Positions 1-7,006 of a stretch of 28,310 bases of DNA are shown piece by piece (within the stretch, counting starts at the first letter, position 1; every line of letters begins with the position of its first letter). The translations under genes and the position numbers were made by a program. The notes beneath the pieces are model-generated. The model saw only the letters and a list, made by a program, of their open reading frames with translations. It did no database searches and had not been told where the DNA came from. The stretch spans positions 1-28,310 of the forward strand of contig JAEZIQ010000129.1 of assembly GCA_023436605.1 (NCBI GenBank), in the 5' to 3' direction. Source of the stretch: Actinomycetes bacterium. Its GTDB lineage: Bacteria; Actinomycetota; Thermoleophilia; Solirubrobacterales; 70-9.

Positions 1-811
1 AGCCGAGACCGTCGGACTGCCACCGGACCTCGCCGGTCTTGGCCCGCACCGCGGTGACTACTCCACCGTAATCGCCGACAAAGAGAGTGCCGTCCTCGTA
101 GGCCGGGGCACCCTTGATCGCTCCCGAAACCGGGGTTTCCCAGACCTGCTTGCCGTTCTTGGCCTTGAGCGCGTAGAGCACGCCGTTCTCGCATCCGAAG
201 TAGACCCGCCGGTGGACGACGACGGGTGAGGACTCGGTACGGCAGGGCAGGCTCTTCTTCCAGACCTGCCTGCCGTTCTTCGCCTTTAGCGAAACGATCT
301 GGCCGGGCTCGAGGTTGGCGATGTAGAGCCGGCCCTTCGAGTAGGTCGGGGTCGAGGCGTTGAGCGATGCGATGCGACGGTGCCAGATCTCCCGACCGTT
401 GTCGGCGTTGAGGGCCCGGGCATGCCCGTCGTTGTCGACGAAGTAGAGGACACCCTTGACCACGATCGGCGGGAACTCGAGCAGGGGCTTGTCGCCGTAC
501 TTCCAGACCCGTTTGAAAGGAGGGTGGATGCCGTTGACCGGCAGGTAGCCGGTGCGCTGCGGGTTGAGACGGAAGGTAGACCAGTTGACCGTCTTGTCCT
601 TCGGGACAGGTTTCGGCTTCTTGACCGGCTTCTCAAAGGGTACGTCGGGGTTGCTTACGTCACTGGGCCGCTTCAGCTCGTTCCAGGCGATCAGGGCGAT
701 CGCGCCAAGCGCCACGAGTACGACCAGGACGAGGCCGACGATCTTGCCTCGCTGCCTGTACCACGGAACCTCGGCCGGTCCGTCTTCCGGTGTCTGGGGG
801 GTATCGGTCAT
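1..811 (-). CDS. Membrane-anchored PQQ-like beta-propeller protein (C-terminus outside window)
   Basis: Reading the minus strand from the ATG at 811 gives an uninterrupted frame of 270 codons that runs off the window at base 1. Residues 1-22 are cytoplasmic and hydrophilic. A single transmembrane helix lies at about 23-44, followed by a Lys/Pro-rich linker (about 47-72). At least four PQQ/BamB-type blade signatures then follow, of the form G-x-ALxAxxGxxxW: DGHARALNADNGREIW, PGQIVSLKAKNGRQVW, NGVLYALKAKNGKQVW and GGVVTAVRAKTGEVRW. Such propellers are usually extracytoplasmic scaffolds or binding domains. The PQQ-enzyme catalytic residues cannot be judged here, and a dehydrogenase role is not supported. 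It is divergent from the tRNA nucleotidyltransferase gene with only 33 bases between starts, so promoters must overlap. Fold assignment is firm; function is unknown. Confidence 0.85.
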   Translation of the reverse strand, partial: MTDTPQTPEDGPAEVPWYRQRGKIVGLVLVVLVALGAIALIAWNELKRPSDVSNPDVPFEKPVKKPKPVPKDKTVNWSTFRLNPQRTGYLPVNGIHPPFKRVWKYGDKPLLEFPPIVVKGVLYFVDNDGHARALNADNGREIWHRRIASLNASTPTYSKGRLYIANLEPGQIVSLKAKNGRQVWKKSLPCRTESSPVVVHRRVYFGCENGVLYALKAKNGKQVWETPVSGAIKGAPAYEDGTLFVGDYGGVVTAVRAKTGEVRWQSDGLG

Positions 812-844
812 CCGAAGAAGGGATCATGGTACGGGAGAAACCCG

Positions 845-1963
845 ATGACCCCCGGAATCGACCCCGACTTCAACCGCCTCGCTTCGCTGGTCTGGACCCA
901 CCCGGCGATCGCCCGCGTGCGTGAAACCGCCGAGCAACCGGTCTACCTGGTCGGCGGGGCGATTCGCGATGGTCTCGCTGATTTTCAGGTTGATGACATC
1001 GATCTGGTCATCGAAGGCGACCCGGTGCCGCTGGCCCGCTCACTCGACCCTGGCGTCCAGGTGAACGACCGGTTCGGAACCGTGAACCTCCTGATCGACG
1101 GCTATCCGGTCGACATCGCCATGGCCCGGACCGAGACCTACGCAAGGCCCGGCGCGCTTCCCGACGTAACCCCGGGCAGCCTCACGGACGACTTGATCCG
1201 GCGGGACTTCTCGATCAACGCGATGGCAATCGGGATCGAGGAACAAGCCGAGCTGATCGATCCTTTCGGAGGCATCAAGGACCTCAGGTCCGGGGTGCTG
1301 CGGGTACTTCACGAGCGATCATTCGAGGACGATCCGACCCGGGCCCTGCGAGCAGCGCGTTACGCCGCCCGTCTCGGTTTCGACCTCGAACCGAAGACCA
1401 CGGAACTGATGATGAACGTGAACCTGGCCACCGTCTCGAGCGACCGGGTCGATAACGAACTGCGCCTCATCTCCCTTGAAGAGAATGCCCTCGAAGGGTT
1501 CCGGCTGGCCCGGATCTGGGGGTTGATCGATTTCGGGGAAGGACGCCTCGACCTCGCCGAGCGGGCGATCGAACTGATCGAAGTTGACCCCTGGGCTGGT
1601 GAGGCGCCGCGCGAGGTGCTGATTTTCGAAGCGATCTTTGGTGGTCTGGGAGACCTTTCGCCACTTCTCGAAGAGCCGGGCTCGCCCTGGGAGGCCCGGC
1701 GGCGGGCCCGCGGCCGGACACCGGTCGAACTGGTTCTGGCCAGGGCCATGGGCGCAGACTGGCTCGACAGCTGGCAAAGCGACTGGCGCTGGGTCGAGCT
1801 TGAAATCACCGGGGCGGACCTCCTCGCCGCCGGGGTTCCCGAGGGTCCCGCAGTCGGGGCCGGGCTCGACGCTGCACTCGAAGCGAAGCTGAACCGGGGG
1901 ATAAGCGGGGCCGATGCGGAGATGGAGGTCGCCCTGCAGGTGGCCGGAAGCGAGACCCCATGA
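845..1963 (+). CDS. cca: tRNA nucleotidyltransferase / poly(A) polymerase family protein
   Basis: This 372-residue protein belongs to the class II nucleotidyltransferase family that adds CCA to tRNA 3' ends. Visible motifs are Gly37-Gly38 with Arg41-Asp42 (GGAIRDGL), the metal-binding pair Asp51/Asp53 (DDIDLVIEGD), the RRDFSINAMA motif and a head-domain motif EDDPTRALRAARYAARLGF. It is shorter than many bacterial CCA enzymes and no C-terminal HD phosphohydrolase motif is evident, so CCA-adding versus A-adding specificity cannot be settled by reading. The ATG at 845 is chosen because GGGAGA (832-837) sits seven bases upstream and the protein begins with a normal family N-terminus. An upstream in-frame extension exists but runs antisense through the propeller gene. 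The stop overlaps the pgeF start (ATGA), implying coupled translation. Confidence 0.87.
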   Translation: MTPGIDPDFNRLASLVWTHPAIARVRETAEQPVYLVGGAIRDGLADFQVDDIDLVIEGDPVPLARSLDPGVQVNDRFGTVNLLIDGYPVDIAMARTETYARPGALPDVTPGSLTDDLIRRDFSINAMAIGIEEQAELIDPFGGIKDLRSGVLRVLHERSFEDDPTRALRAARYAARLGFDLEPKTTELMMNVNLATVSSDRVDNELRLISLEENALEGFRLARIWGLIDFGEGRLDLAERAIELIEVDPWAGEAPREVLIFEAIFGGLGDLSPLLEEPGSPWEARRRARGRTPVELVLARAMGADWLDSWQSDWRWVELEITGADLLAAGVPEGPAVGAGLDAALEAKLNRGISGADAEMEVALQVAGSETP

Positions 1964-2703
1964 TCTGGAAGGAGCGGGACGGCGTGCCATGGCTGGAGGC
2001 CGACCTCGCTGGCGAAGCGACCGCCTGTTTCACGAGCCGCGAGGGTGGGGTCAGCAAAGGCCCGTTCGCGTCGCTCAACCTCGGTCTCCTGACCGAGGAT
2101 CGGCGTGAGGACGTGCTGACCAACCGCCAGCGTCTCGCCTCGGCGGCCGGCTTCGATGCCGGTCGGGTTTCGATGGGGCGCCAGGTCCACGGAGCCGGAC
2201 TCGCCTTCGCCGGACCGGAAGTCCCCGGGGCCTACGCCGCGCCTGGTCCGCAGCCGCCACCGGAGGCCGACGGACAGATGACCTCCGAGCAGGAGCGACC
2301 GCTTCTCGTCCTGGTCGCGGACTGTCTGCCGGTCGCCCTGATCGGTGAAGAGGGTCTGGCCATGCTTCATTGCGGGTGGCGCGGACTCGCCGCCGGGATC
2401 ATCGGTCAAGCGGAGAAGGAGATCGGGGCCAGGGTGGCAGCGATCGGACCGGGAATCGGACCCTGCTGCTTCGAGGTCGGGCCCGAGGTGGAGGCCGCTT
2501 TCGCGGATCTCGGTCCGGGTCTTGTGCGCGGTCGGAATCTCGACCTGCCCGAAGCGGCCAGGCGGCTGCTCGCCCGGGCCGGGGTGGAGGAAGTCGAAAC
2601 GGCCGGCATCTGCACCTACTGCGACGAGCGCTTCTTTTCTCATCGCCGGGACAGGGGCGTCACCGGTCGTCAGGCCGGTATTGCCTGGCTGAACGCGAAC
2701 TGA
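1960..2703 (+). CDS. pgeF: Peptidoglycan editing factor / multi-copper-polyphenol-oxidase (YfiH) family
   Basis: The 247-residue product has the full YfiH/PgeF signature. A zinc or copper-binding His77 lies in QVHGAGL, Cys122 in ADCLPVAL and His137 in LHCGWRGLAAGI, with a GPGIGPCCFEVG loop and a C-terminal CTYCDERFFSHRRD. In Escherichia coli PgeF removes wrongly incorporated L-Ser from muropeptide stems, and purine nucleoside activity has also been reported for the family. The ATG overlaps the stop of the upstream nucleotidyltransferase gene by four bases. In many actinobacteria pgeF sits between ftsZ and sepF. Here it precedes sepF, but ftsZ is absent and a tRNA-processing gene takes its place. 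A strong hairpin follows at 2713-2760. Confidence 0.9.
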   Translation: MIWKERDGVPWLEADLAGEATACFTSREGGVSKGPFASLNLGLLTEDRREDVLTNRQRLASAAGFDAGRVSMGRQVHGAGLAFAGPEVPGAYAAPGPQPPPEADGQMTSEQERPLLVLVADCLPVALIGEEGLAMLHCGWRGLAAGIIGQAEKEIGARVAAIGPGIGPCCFEVGPEVEAAFADLGPGLVRGRNLDLPEAARRLLARAGVEEVETAGICTYCDERFFSHRRDRGVTGRQAGIAWLNAN

Positions 2704-2712
2704 TCCCGTCGA

Positions 2713-2760
2713 GATCCGGGTTTCCGCCGGAATCCGGCAGGAACCGGATCTTGGGGCAGC
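2713..2760 (+). terminator. Stem-loop after pgeF (terminator-like, no U-tract)
   Basis: GATCCGG (2713-2719) pairs with CCGGATC (2754-2760). Inside it TTTCC-like bases can pair with GGAA, and the core GCCGG-AAT-CCGGC forms a perfect 5-bp hairpin. There is no run of T afterwards, so this is either an actinobacterial U-less terminator or an mRNA 3' stabiliser. It separates pgeF from the sepF promoter region. Confidence 0.5.
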
Positions 2761-2805
2761 TTGATGCGTCGAGCGCGATTTTCGCTGCAAAACGGGTAAT
2801 TCGGT

Positions 2806-2811
2806 GATAAT
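2806..2811 (+). promoter_or_regulatory. Candidate -10 box for sepF
   Basis: GATAAT matches five of six bases of TATAAT and lies in an A/T-rich pocket within otherwise GC-rich sequence. No convincing -35 box is visible at 17 bases upstream. Transcription would start near 2818 and leave a leader of about 57 bases ahead of the sepF ATG. Confidence 0.5.
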
Positions 2812-2833
2812 CCCCGGTACCTGTCGCCGTATT

Positions 2834-2851
2834 GGGAGGAATCCGCCTCCC
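2834..2851 (+). promoter_or_regulatory. Hairpin in the sepF leader
   Basis: GGGAGG (2834-2839) and CCTCCC (2846-2851) form a perfect 6-bp stem with a 6-base loop. The left arm contains the only strong anti-SD complement in the leader, yet it is about 35 bases from the sepF ATG, too far to serve that start directly. Its role is unknown. Confidence 0.35.
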
Positions 2852-2874
2852 CGGAAAGAAAACACCGCATACCT

Positions 2875-3453
2875 ATGGCACTACGTGATTCCTGGCACCG
2901 CACCCTCGTTTACTTCGGCCTCGCCGAGGAGGACGACCATCACGATTACGACGATTACGAAGACGACTTCGTCGAGGAAGACGAGTACGAGAGTCGTCGA
3001 GGACGTCGTGGACGTGAAGCCAACGTGCGGCGGCTGCCCACCTCGCGCCGTTCCCGCCACGACGAGATCCACGACATCTTTACCCACGACGACCCGCTTC
3101 CGCCGGCCGGTGGGGGAGCCGACCGTGGCCGCAGCCGTCAGCTGCGCTCGGTCAGCGGTGGTGGTGACGGCGATGACGTCCAGGTTCACCTGGTAATCCC
3201 GCGCAACTTCAATGACGCCCAGCAGGTCGCCGACCAGTTCAAGCGGAAAGTGCCGGTCATCCTCAACCTGCAGACGACCGACCACGAACTTTCGAAGCGA
3301 CTGATCGACTTTGCCTCTGGTCTGACCTACGCGCTCGACGGTGGCATGCAGCGAATTGCCGAGAAGGTTTTCCTGCTGACTCCGCGCAACGTCGAGGTTT
3401 CGGCGGAGGAGAAAGCCCGTCTGATCGACAAGGGCTTCTTCAACCAGTCCTGA
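2875..3453 (+). CDS. sepF: Cell division protein SepF
   Basis: This 192-residue protein has the three-part SepF layout. An N-terminal amphipathic membrane-targeting helix (MALRDSWHRTLVYFGL) comes first. A long charged linker follows, very rich in Asp/Glu/His/Tyr (about residues 18-45) and then in Arg. The C-terminal SepF domain runs from about residue 100 (VHLVIPRNFNDAQQVADQFK) to the end. SepF links FtsZ filaments to the membrane in bacteria without FtsA. The start at 2875 gives the expected N-terminal helix, although no good Shine-Dalgarno is within range. The extremely acidic, tyrosine-rich linker is longer and more biased than in model Firmicutes proteins. It heads the sepF-proC-yggT-lspA run. 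Confidence 0.92.
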   Translation: MALRDSWHRTLVYFGLAEEDDHHDYDDYEDDFVEEDEYESRRGRRGREANVRRLPTSRRSRHDEIHDIFTHDDPLPPAGGGADRGRSRQLRSVSGGGDGDDVQVHLVIPRNFNDAQQVADQFKRKVPVILNLQTTDHELSKRLIDFASGLTYALDGGMQRIAEKVFLLTPRNVEVSAEEKARLIDKGFFNQS

Positions 3454-3473
3454 GGCTGAGCTGAATCCATAAA

Positions 3474-4256
3474 GTGTCCGACATGGTCGTCGGATTCATA
3501 GGTTCCGGAAACATGGCTGCCGCCATGGCCCGCGGTTGGGCGGGCGCGCAGCAGAATTCCCCTTCGCAGATGCTCTTCACCGATTCGGGTTCAGGAAGGG
3601 CGACCGCCCTTGCCGAAGAAGTCGGCGGGCAGGCGGTCAGCACGAACGAGGAGCTGGTCGAAAGCTCGGACGTGGTGGTTCTCGCCGTGAAGCCGGCGGC
3701 GCTCGAGGAAGTCGCGGCGAGCCTGCCCGCTCCGAGAGCGGTTCTTTCGCTGCTTGGAGCGACCCCCCTCCAGAAGCTCGCGACCCAGTTTCCCGACAGC
3801 ACGGTGATCCGGCTGATGCCGAACCTCGCGGTTGAGGTCCGGGCCGGAGTCATCTGCATGGCCGACCCTGAGGGCGCGGATCCAGTGATCGTCGAGGAAT
3901 GCCGGACCCTGCTTGAGTCGATCTCGACCGTGTACGAGCTGCCCGACGAGGACATGGATGTCGCCACCGCGGTGATGGGCTGCTCACCCGCCTATTTCGC
4001 CGTGGTCGCCGAAGCGCTGGGGAAGGAAGGGGCCGCCGGCGGTCTCGAGCCCGACGTGGCGATCCGCATGGTCGGCGAATCGATGGCCGGCACGGCCGAA
4101 CTCCTGAGGAGCCGAACCCCTTTCGAGATCGAGACGGCGGTCGCCTCGCCCGGAGGATCGACCGAAGCCGGACTCGAGGCACTGGCCGCCTCCGGGGGAG
4201 CCGAAGCGTTCCGCCGGGCCTACGAGGCGTCGATCGCGCGAATGCGCGGAAACTGA
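3474..4256 (+). CDS. proC: Pyrroline-5-carboxylate reductase
   Basis: The product (260 residues from the GTG at 3474) catalyses the last step of proline synthesis, NAD(P)H-dependent reduction of pyrroline-5-carboxylate. The N-terminal Rossmann motif GFIGSGNMAAAM is intact. The segments VVLAVKPAALEEV and VIRLMPNLAVEVRAG are diagnostic, and the C-terminal helical dimerisation part includes ASPGGSTEAGLEAL, the substrate-binding loop. An ATG at 3483, three codons downstream, is an equally possible start; neither has a strong ribosome-binding site. It lies 20 bases after sepF and 3 bases before yggT. A proC gene between sepF and yggT is also known from other actinobacterial and firmicute division clusters, so this is probably inherited context. 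Confidence 0.93.
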   Translation: MSDMVVGFIGSGNMAAAMARGWAGAQQNSPSQMLFTDSGSGRATALAEEVGGQAVSTNEELVESSDVVVLAVKPAALEEVAASLPAPRAVLSLLGATPLQKLATQFPDSTVIRLMPNLAVEVRAGVICMADPEGADPVIVEECRTLLESISTVYELPDEDMDVATAVMGCSPAYFAVVAEALGKEGAAGGLEPDVAIRMVGESMAGTAELLRSRTPFEIETAVASPGGSTEAGLEALAASGGAEAFRRAYEASIARMRGN

Positions 4257-4259
4257 GTC

Positions 4260-4565
4260 GTGGAAGCGCTTCTGGCCGTAACCCGGGGTGACGTGGCCGC
4301 CTACGTCAATGCCCTCTTCACGGTTTTCATCATCCTCGTCTTCCTGCGGGTGCTGATGTCCTGGATCCCCCGCCTGCCCGACAACGGCGCGATTCAGGCC
4401 GTGGCCGTATTCATCCGCCAGACCACGGACCCCTACCTCAACCTGTTCCGGCGTTTCCTGCCGCCGGTCGGGGGTGGAGGCTTCGCCCTCGACCTCAGCC
4501 CGGTGGTCGGGATTTTCCTCTTGCTGATCGGCCAGCAGATCGTCGTCGCACTCGTGCGGGGCTGA
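4260..4565 (+). CDS. YggT family membrane protein
   Basis: A small 101-residue membrane protein with two hydrophobic segments (about residues 14-34 and 76-99). Between them is the YggT signature: LRVLMSWIPRLPDNGAIQAV followed by IRQTTDPYLNLFRRFLPPVGG. YggT proteins are found next to sepF and divIVA in many Gram-positive genomes and have been linked to envelope or osmotic functions, but the biochemical role is not established. A GTG start is chosen at 4260, 3 bases after the proC stop, and the stop is followed by one base and then the lspA ATG, so translation is probably coupled throughout. Confidence 0.88.
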   Translation: MEALLAVTRGDVAAYVNALFTVFIILVFLRVLMSWIPRLPDNGAIQAVAVFIRQTTDPYLNLFRRFLPPVGGGGFALDLSPVVGIFLLLIGQQIVVALVRG

Positions 4566-4566
4566 G

Positions 4567-5073
4567 ATGACTGGCTACCGACACCTGATCTGGGCCGCGC
4601 TGCTGGCCAGTCTGGTCGTCATCCTCGACCAGGTTTCCAAGGCCATGGTCGTCGACAGCATCACTCCCGGTGAGCTGGTCCATGTGCTGGGACCCCTGGA
4701 TTTCACGCATTCTCACAATGATGGGGTCGCCTTCGGACTGGCCGGGGGTGGCGGCATCCTGGTCATCCTGCTGGCCGCGGTCGCGCTGGTCGCCCTCGGA
4801 GCGTTCATCGCCTCAGCGCCGCAGAGCAATCTGACCTGGATCTCCGGTGGCCTGATCCTCGGCGGTGCGGCCGGCAACCTTATCGACCGGATCCGGATCG
4901 GCCACGTCACCGACTTCATCCTGCTTCCGAGCTGGCCCGCCTTCAACCTGGCGGACTGTGCGATCACGGTCGGGGTCGTGCTGTTGGCGATCAGCCTGAT
5001 CTGGGGCGAGCACGAAAAGGACAAGGGCCCGGCACAGAGCAATCCGGCGGAGAGTCAAGTCGATGGCACCTGA
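4567..5073 (+). CDS. lspA: Lipoprotein signal peptidase (signal peptidase II)
   Basis: This 168-residue integral membrane aspartyl protease cleaves the signal peptide of prolipoproteins after lipidation of the invariant cysteine. Four hydrophobic segments are visible. The family motifs NDGVAFGL, GNLIDRIRIGHVTDFI and FNLADCAI are all present, giving the catalytic pair Asp107 and Asp130. The hydrophilic C-terminal tail (about 18 residues) overlaps the start of the downstream pseudouridine synthase gene by 11 bases. The lspA-rluD arrangement is common across bacteria and is consistent with one operon. No lgt gene is in the window. Confidence 0.95.
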   Translation: MTGYRHLIWAALLASLVVILDQVSKAMVVDSITPGELVHVLGPLDFTHSHNDGVAFGLAGGGGILVILLAAVALVALGAFIASAPQSNLTWISGGLILGGAAGNLIDRIRIGHVTDFILLPSWPAFNLADCAITVGVVLLAISLIWGEHEKDKGPAQSNPAESQVDGT

Positions 5074-5782
5074 GAAGTCCGCAACGTCAGGGACCGGGGA
5101 AGCCGGGTTTCGGGTCGTCTTCCGGGATGACTACCTGGCGGTGATCGACAAGGGGGCCGACCTGGTCGTCCATCCGGCGCCTTCCCATGAGGGAGTGACC
5201 CTGGTCGAACTGCTCGGTGAGGAACTTTCCGGGGGCGACGATCCCGAGCGGCCGGGAATCGTGCACCGGCTCGACCGTGGGACCAGCGGCCTGATGGTCG
5301 TTGCCCGTGAGGATCAGACTCACGCGGACCTCCAGCAGATGATCCGCGATCGCGAGGTCTCGAGGGTCTACGCGGCACTTGCCGATGGCCGTTTTCGTTC
5401 CCGCACGGGCACGATCGACGCACCGATCGGCCGGGCCTCGCGCAAACGTCACCGCATGGCGGTCAACGGTGCTTCATCCCGGGAGGCCGTCACCCATTTC
5501 GAGGTGGTCGAAGCGCTGCGCCGGGAAAGCCTGCTCGAAGTGAAACTCGAGACCGGGCGAACCCACCAGATCCGCGTCCATCTCGAGGCGATCGGGCACC
5601 CGGTGGTTGGCGATTCCACCTACAACGGGCCGCAACGGTACGGACTCGAGCGCCAGTTTCTCCATTCCAAGCGGCTTGAGTTCCGGCATCCGCGGACCGG
5701 GGAGGAACTCTCCTTTGAGGCCCCGCTGCCCGGAGATCTCGCCGATGCCCTCGAAGCCGCACGCAGCGCCGGTTCCGTCTAG
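5063..5782 (+). CDS. RluA-family 23S rRNA/tRNA pseudouridine synthase, S4-less
   Basis: The 239-residue product carries the RluA catalytic motif GIVHRLDRGTSGLMVVAR with catalytic Asp71. The family segments LEVKLETGRTHQIRVHL and GHPVVGDSTY, and LHSKRLEFRHPRTGE near the C-terminus, are also present. RluD proteins encoded next to lspA normally begin with an S4 RNA-binding domain. Here the protein starts directly in the catalytic domain (FRVVFRDDYLAVIDKGADLVVHPAP), so the S4 domain is missing, and target specificity (23S rRNA helix 69 or otherwise) is not assured. The ATG lies inside the lspA reading frame. A longer N-terminus would need a non-standard start within lspA. Confidence 0.88.
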   Translation: MAPEKSATSGTGEAGFRVVFRDDYLAVIDKGADLVVHPAPSHEGVTLVELLGEELSGGDDPERPGIVHRLDRGTSGLMVVAREDQTHADLQQMIRDREVSRVYAALADGRFRSRTGTIDAPIGRASRKRHRMAVNGASSREAVTHFEVVEALRRESLLEVKLETGRTHQIRVHLEAIGHPVVGDSTYNGPQRYGLERQFLHSKRLEFRHPRTGEELSFEAPLPGDLADALEAARSAGSV

Positions 5783-5785
5783 ACT
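5780..5785 (+). promoter_or_regulatory. Candidate -10 box for rpsB operon
   Basis: TAGACT overlaps the stop codon of the pseudouridine synthase gene and fits the actinobacterial TANNNT -10 pattern. No clear -35 box is present. A start near 5792 would give a leader of about 120 bases containing the hairpin at 5824-5867. An alternative pair is CTGACC/GATACG slightly downstream. Confidence 0.35.
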
Positions 5786-5823
5786 GGTCTGCTGACCGTA
5801 TTCCCTAACCCCCGGGATACGAA

Positions 5824-5867
5824 GGTGGCTCCTGCCGCCCGGAGAAAAGCTCCGCGCGGATTCCACC
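5824..5867 (+). promoter_or_regulatory. Structured rpsB leader (three-tier stem-loop)
   Basis: Three nested helices line up: GGTGG (5824-5828) with CCACC (5863-5867), CCGC (5835-5838) with GCGG (5856-5859), and CGGAG (5840-5844) with CTCCG (5850-5854), closed by an AAAAG loop. Fourteen pairs are interrupted by one 6x3 internal loop and a C-C mismatch. It lies about 47 bases upstream of the rpsB ATG, which has its own Shine-Dalgarno AAGGAG at 5905-5910. A structured S2 leader suggests r-protein autoregulation, which is inference. Confidence 0.5.
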
Positions 5868-5914
5868 GATAACGACCCGGGCGGATCCGTTTTCACCCCA
5901 ATTCAAGGAGAAGC

Positions 5915-7006
5915 ATGTCCCAGGTAGGAATCCAGGAACTCCTGGAAGCCGGAGTTCACTTCGGCCACCAGACCAGCCGCTGGAACCCGAATATGCGCCG
6001 TTACATCGCCGGCGAGATCGACGGGATCCACATCATCGACCTTCTGCAGACCGAGGAAATGCTCGAGGAAGCCCGCCGCTTCGTCGGGGAACTCACCTCC
6101 GGTGGTGGCAAGGTCCTCTTCGTCGGCCCCAAGAAGCAGGCTCCCGACGTGATCGAGGAATGGGCCGACAAGTCCAAGATGCCGTACGTCAACCGGCGCT
6201 GGCTGCCCGGCCTCTTGACCAACTTCAGCGTCTCGTCGCAGCGCATCAAGCGCATGCATGAAATTCGCGGCCTCGTCGAGTCCGGCCAGATCGAGCTGCT
6301 GCCGACCAAGGAACGGATGAACATGCAGGCGGAGCTGGCCAAGCTCGAGTTCGCCCTGGGTGGCGTTGCCGACATGGACCGCGTGCCCGACGCCGTCTTC
6401 ATCACCGACCTCAAGGCCGAGGAGATCGCCCTGCGCGAGGCGACCCGCCTGCGTCTGCCGGTCATCGCCCTGGTCGACTCGAACTGCGACCCGGGTCACA
6501 TCGACCACGTGGTTCCCGGCAACGACGACGCCATCCGCTCCTGCGAGCTGGTCATTTCGACCATCGGCTCCGCGGTCGAGCAGGGTGCCGGTGCCTGGGC
6601 CGTGATCGAGGAGAAGCGCCGCGCCGAGGAGCAGGCCCGTCGCGAGAAGGAAGAGGCCGAGCGGAAGAAGCGCGAGGAAGAAGAGCGCGCCCGTCGCGAG
6701 CAGATCGAAAAGGAGCAGGCCGAGGAGAAGGCCCGCCGCCGCGAGGAACAGAAGAAGGCCGAAGCTGCCGCCAAGGAGCAGGCTGCCAACCCGCACCCGC
6801 AGGCCGTTCCGGACAACCCGCATCCCCAGCCGATCCAGGACAACCCGCACCCGCAGGCCATCCAGGACAACCCGCATCCGCAGGCTGTCCCGGACAACCC
6901 GCACCCGCAGGCAATTGCGCCTGACCCGGAGCCCGCGGAGGCTGCCAAGACTGAAGAAACCCCGGCCGACGCTTCGGCCGACGAGAACACCGAGGAGAAG
7001 GGCTGA
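5915..7006 (+). CDS. rpsB: 30S ribosomal protein S2 with long C-terminal extension
   Basis: Residues 1-225 are a canonical S2. Motifs include GVHFGHQTSRWNPNM near the N-terminus, FVGPKKQAPDVIEEWA, YVNRRWLPGLLTNF, DAVFITDLKAEEIALREA and PVIALVDSNCDPGHIDHVVPGNDDA. S2 usually ends at about 230-260 residues. This protein has 363. Residues about 230-290 are an almost uninterrupted Arg/Glu/Lys/Ala coiled-coil-like helix. Residues 292-337 hold five NPHPQ-based repeats of nine residues. The last 25 are acidic and Ala/Thr-rich. S2 binds the 30S platform and helps dock S1. A tail of this size could contact mRNA, S1 or another partner, but that is inference. AAGGAG at 5905-5910 supports the ATG. The stop overlaps the tsf start by one base. 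Confidence 0.96.
   Translation: MSQVGIQELLEAGVHFGHQTSRWNPNMRRYIAGEIDGIHIIDLLQTEEMLEEARRFVGELTSGGGKVLFVGPKKQAPDVIEEWADKSKMPYVNRRWLPGLLTNFSVSSQRIKRMHEIRGLVESGQIELLPTKERMNMQAELAKLEFALGGVADMDRVPDAVFITDLKAEEIALREATRLRLPVIALVDSNCDPGHIDHVVPGNDDAIRSCELVISTIGSAVEQGAGAWAVIEEKRRAEEQARREKEEAERKKREEEERARREQIEKEQAEEKARRREEQKKAEAAAKEQAANPHPQAVPDNPHPQPIQDNPHPQAIQDNPHPQAVPDNPHPQAIAPDPEPAEAAKTEETPADASADENTEEKG
6788..6925 (+). repeat. Five tandem 27-bp coding repeats in rpsB (NPHPQ units)
   Basis: Five consecutive units begin at 6788, 6815, 6842, 6869 and 6896, each encoding NPHPQ plus four residues (AVPD, PIQD, AIQD, AVPD, then AIAPD in a ten-residue last unit). Synonymous differences (cac/cat, ccg/ccc, gcc/gct/gca) show the units have diverged in DNA while protein sequence is kept. 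That pattern suggests selection on the peptide and not a very recent slippage event. Confidence 0.95.

Noticed and set aside
6788..6925. Tandem repeat as a non-coding or recombination element
   Set aside because: It is in frame within rpsB, unit length is a multiple of three, and codon differences are mostly silent, so it is a coding repeat.
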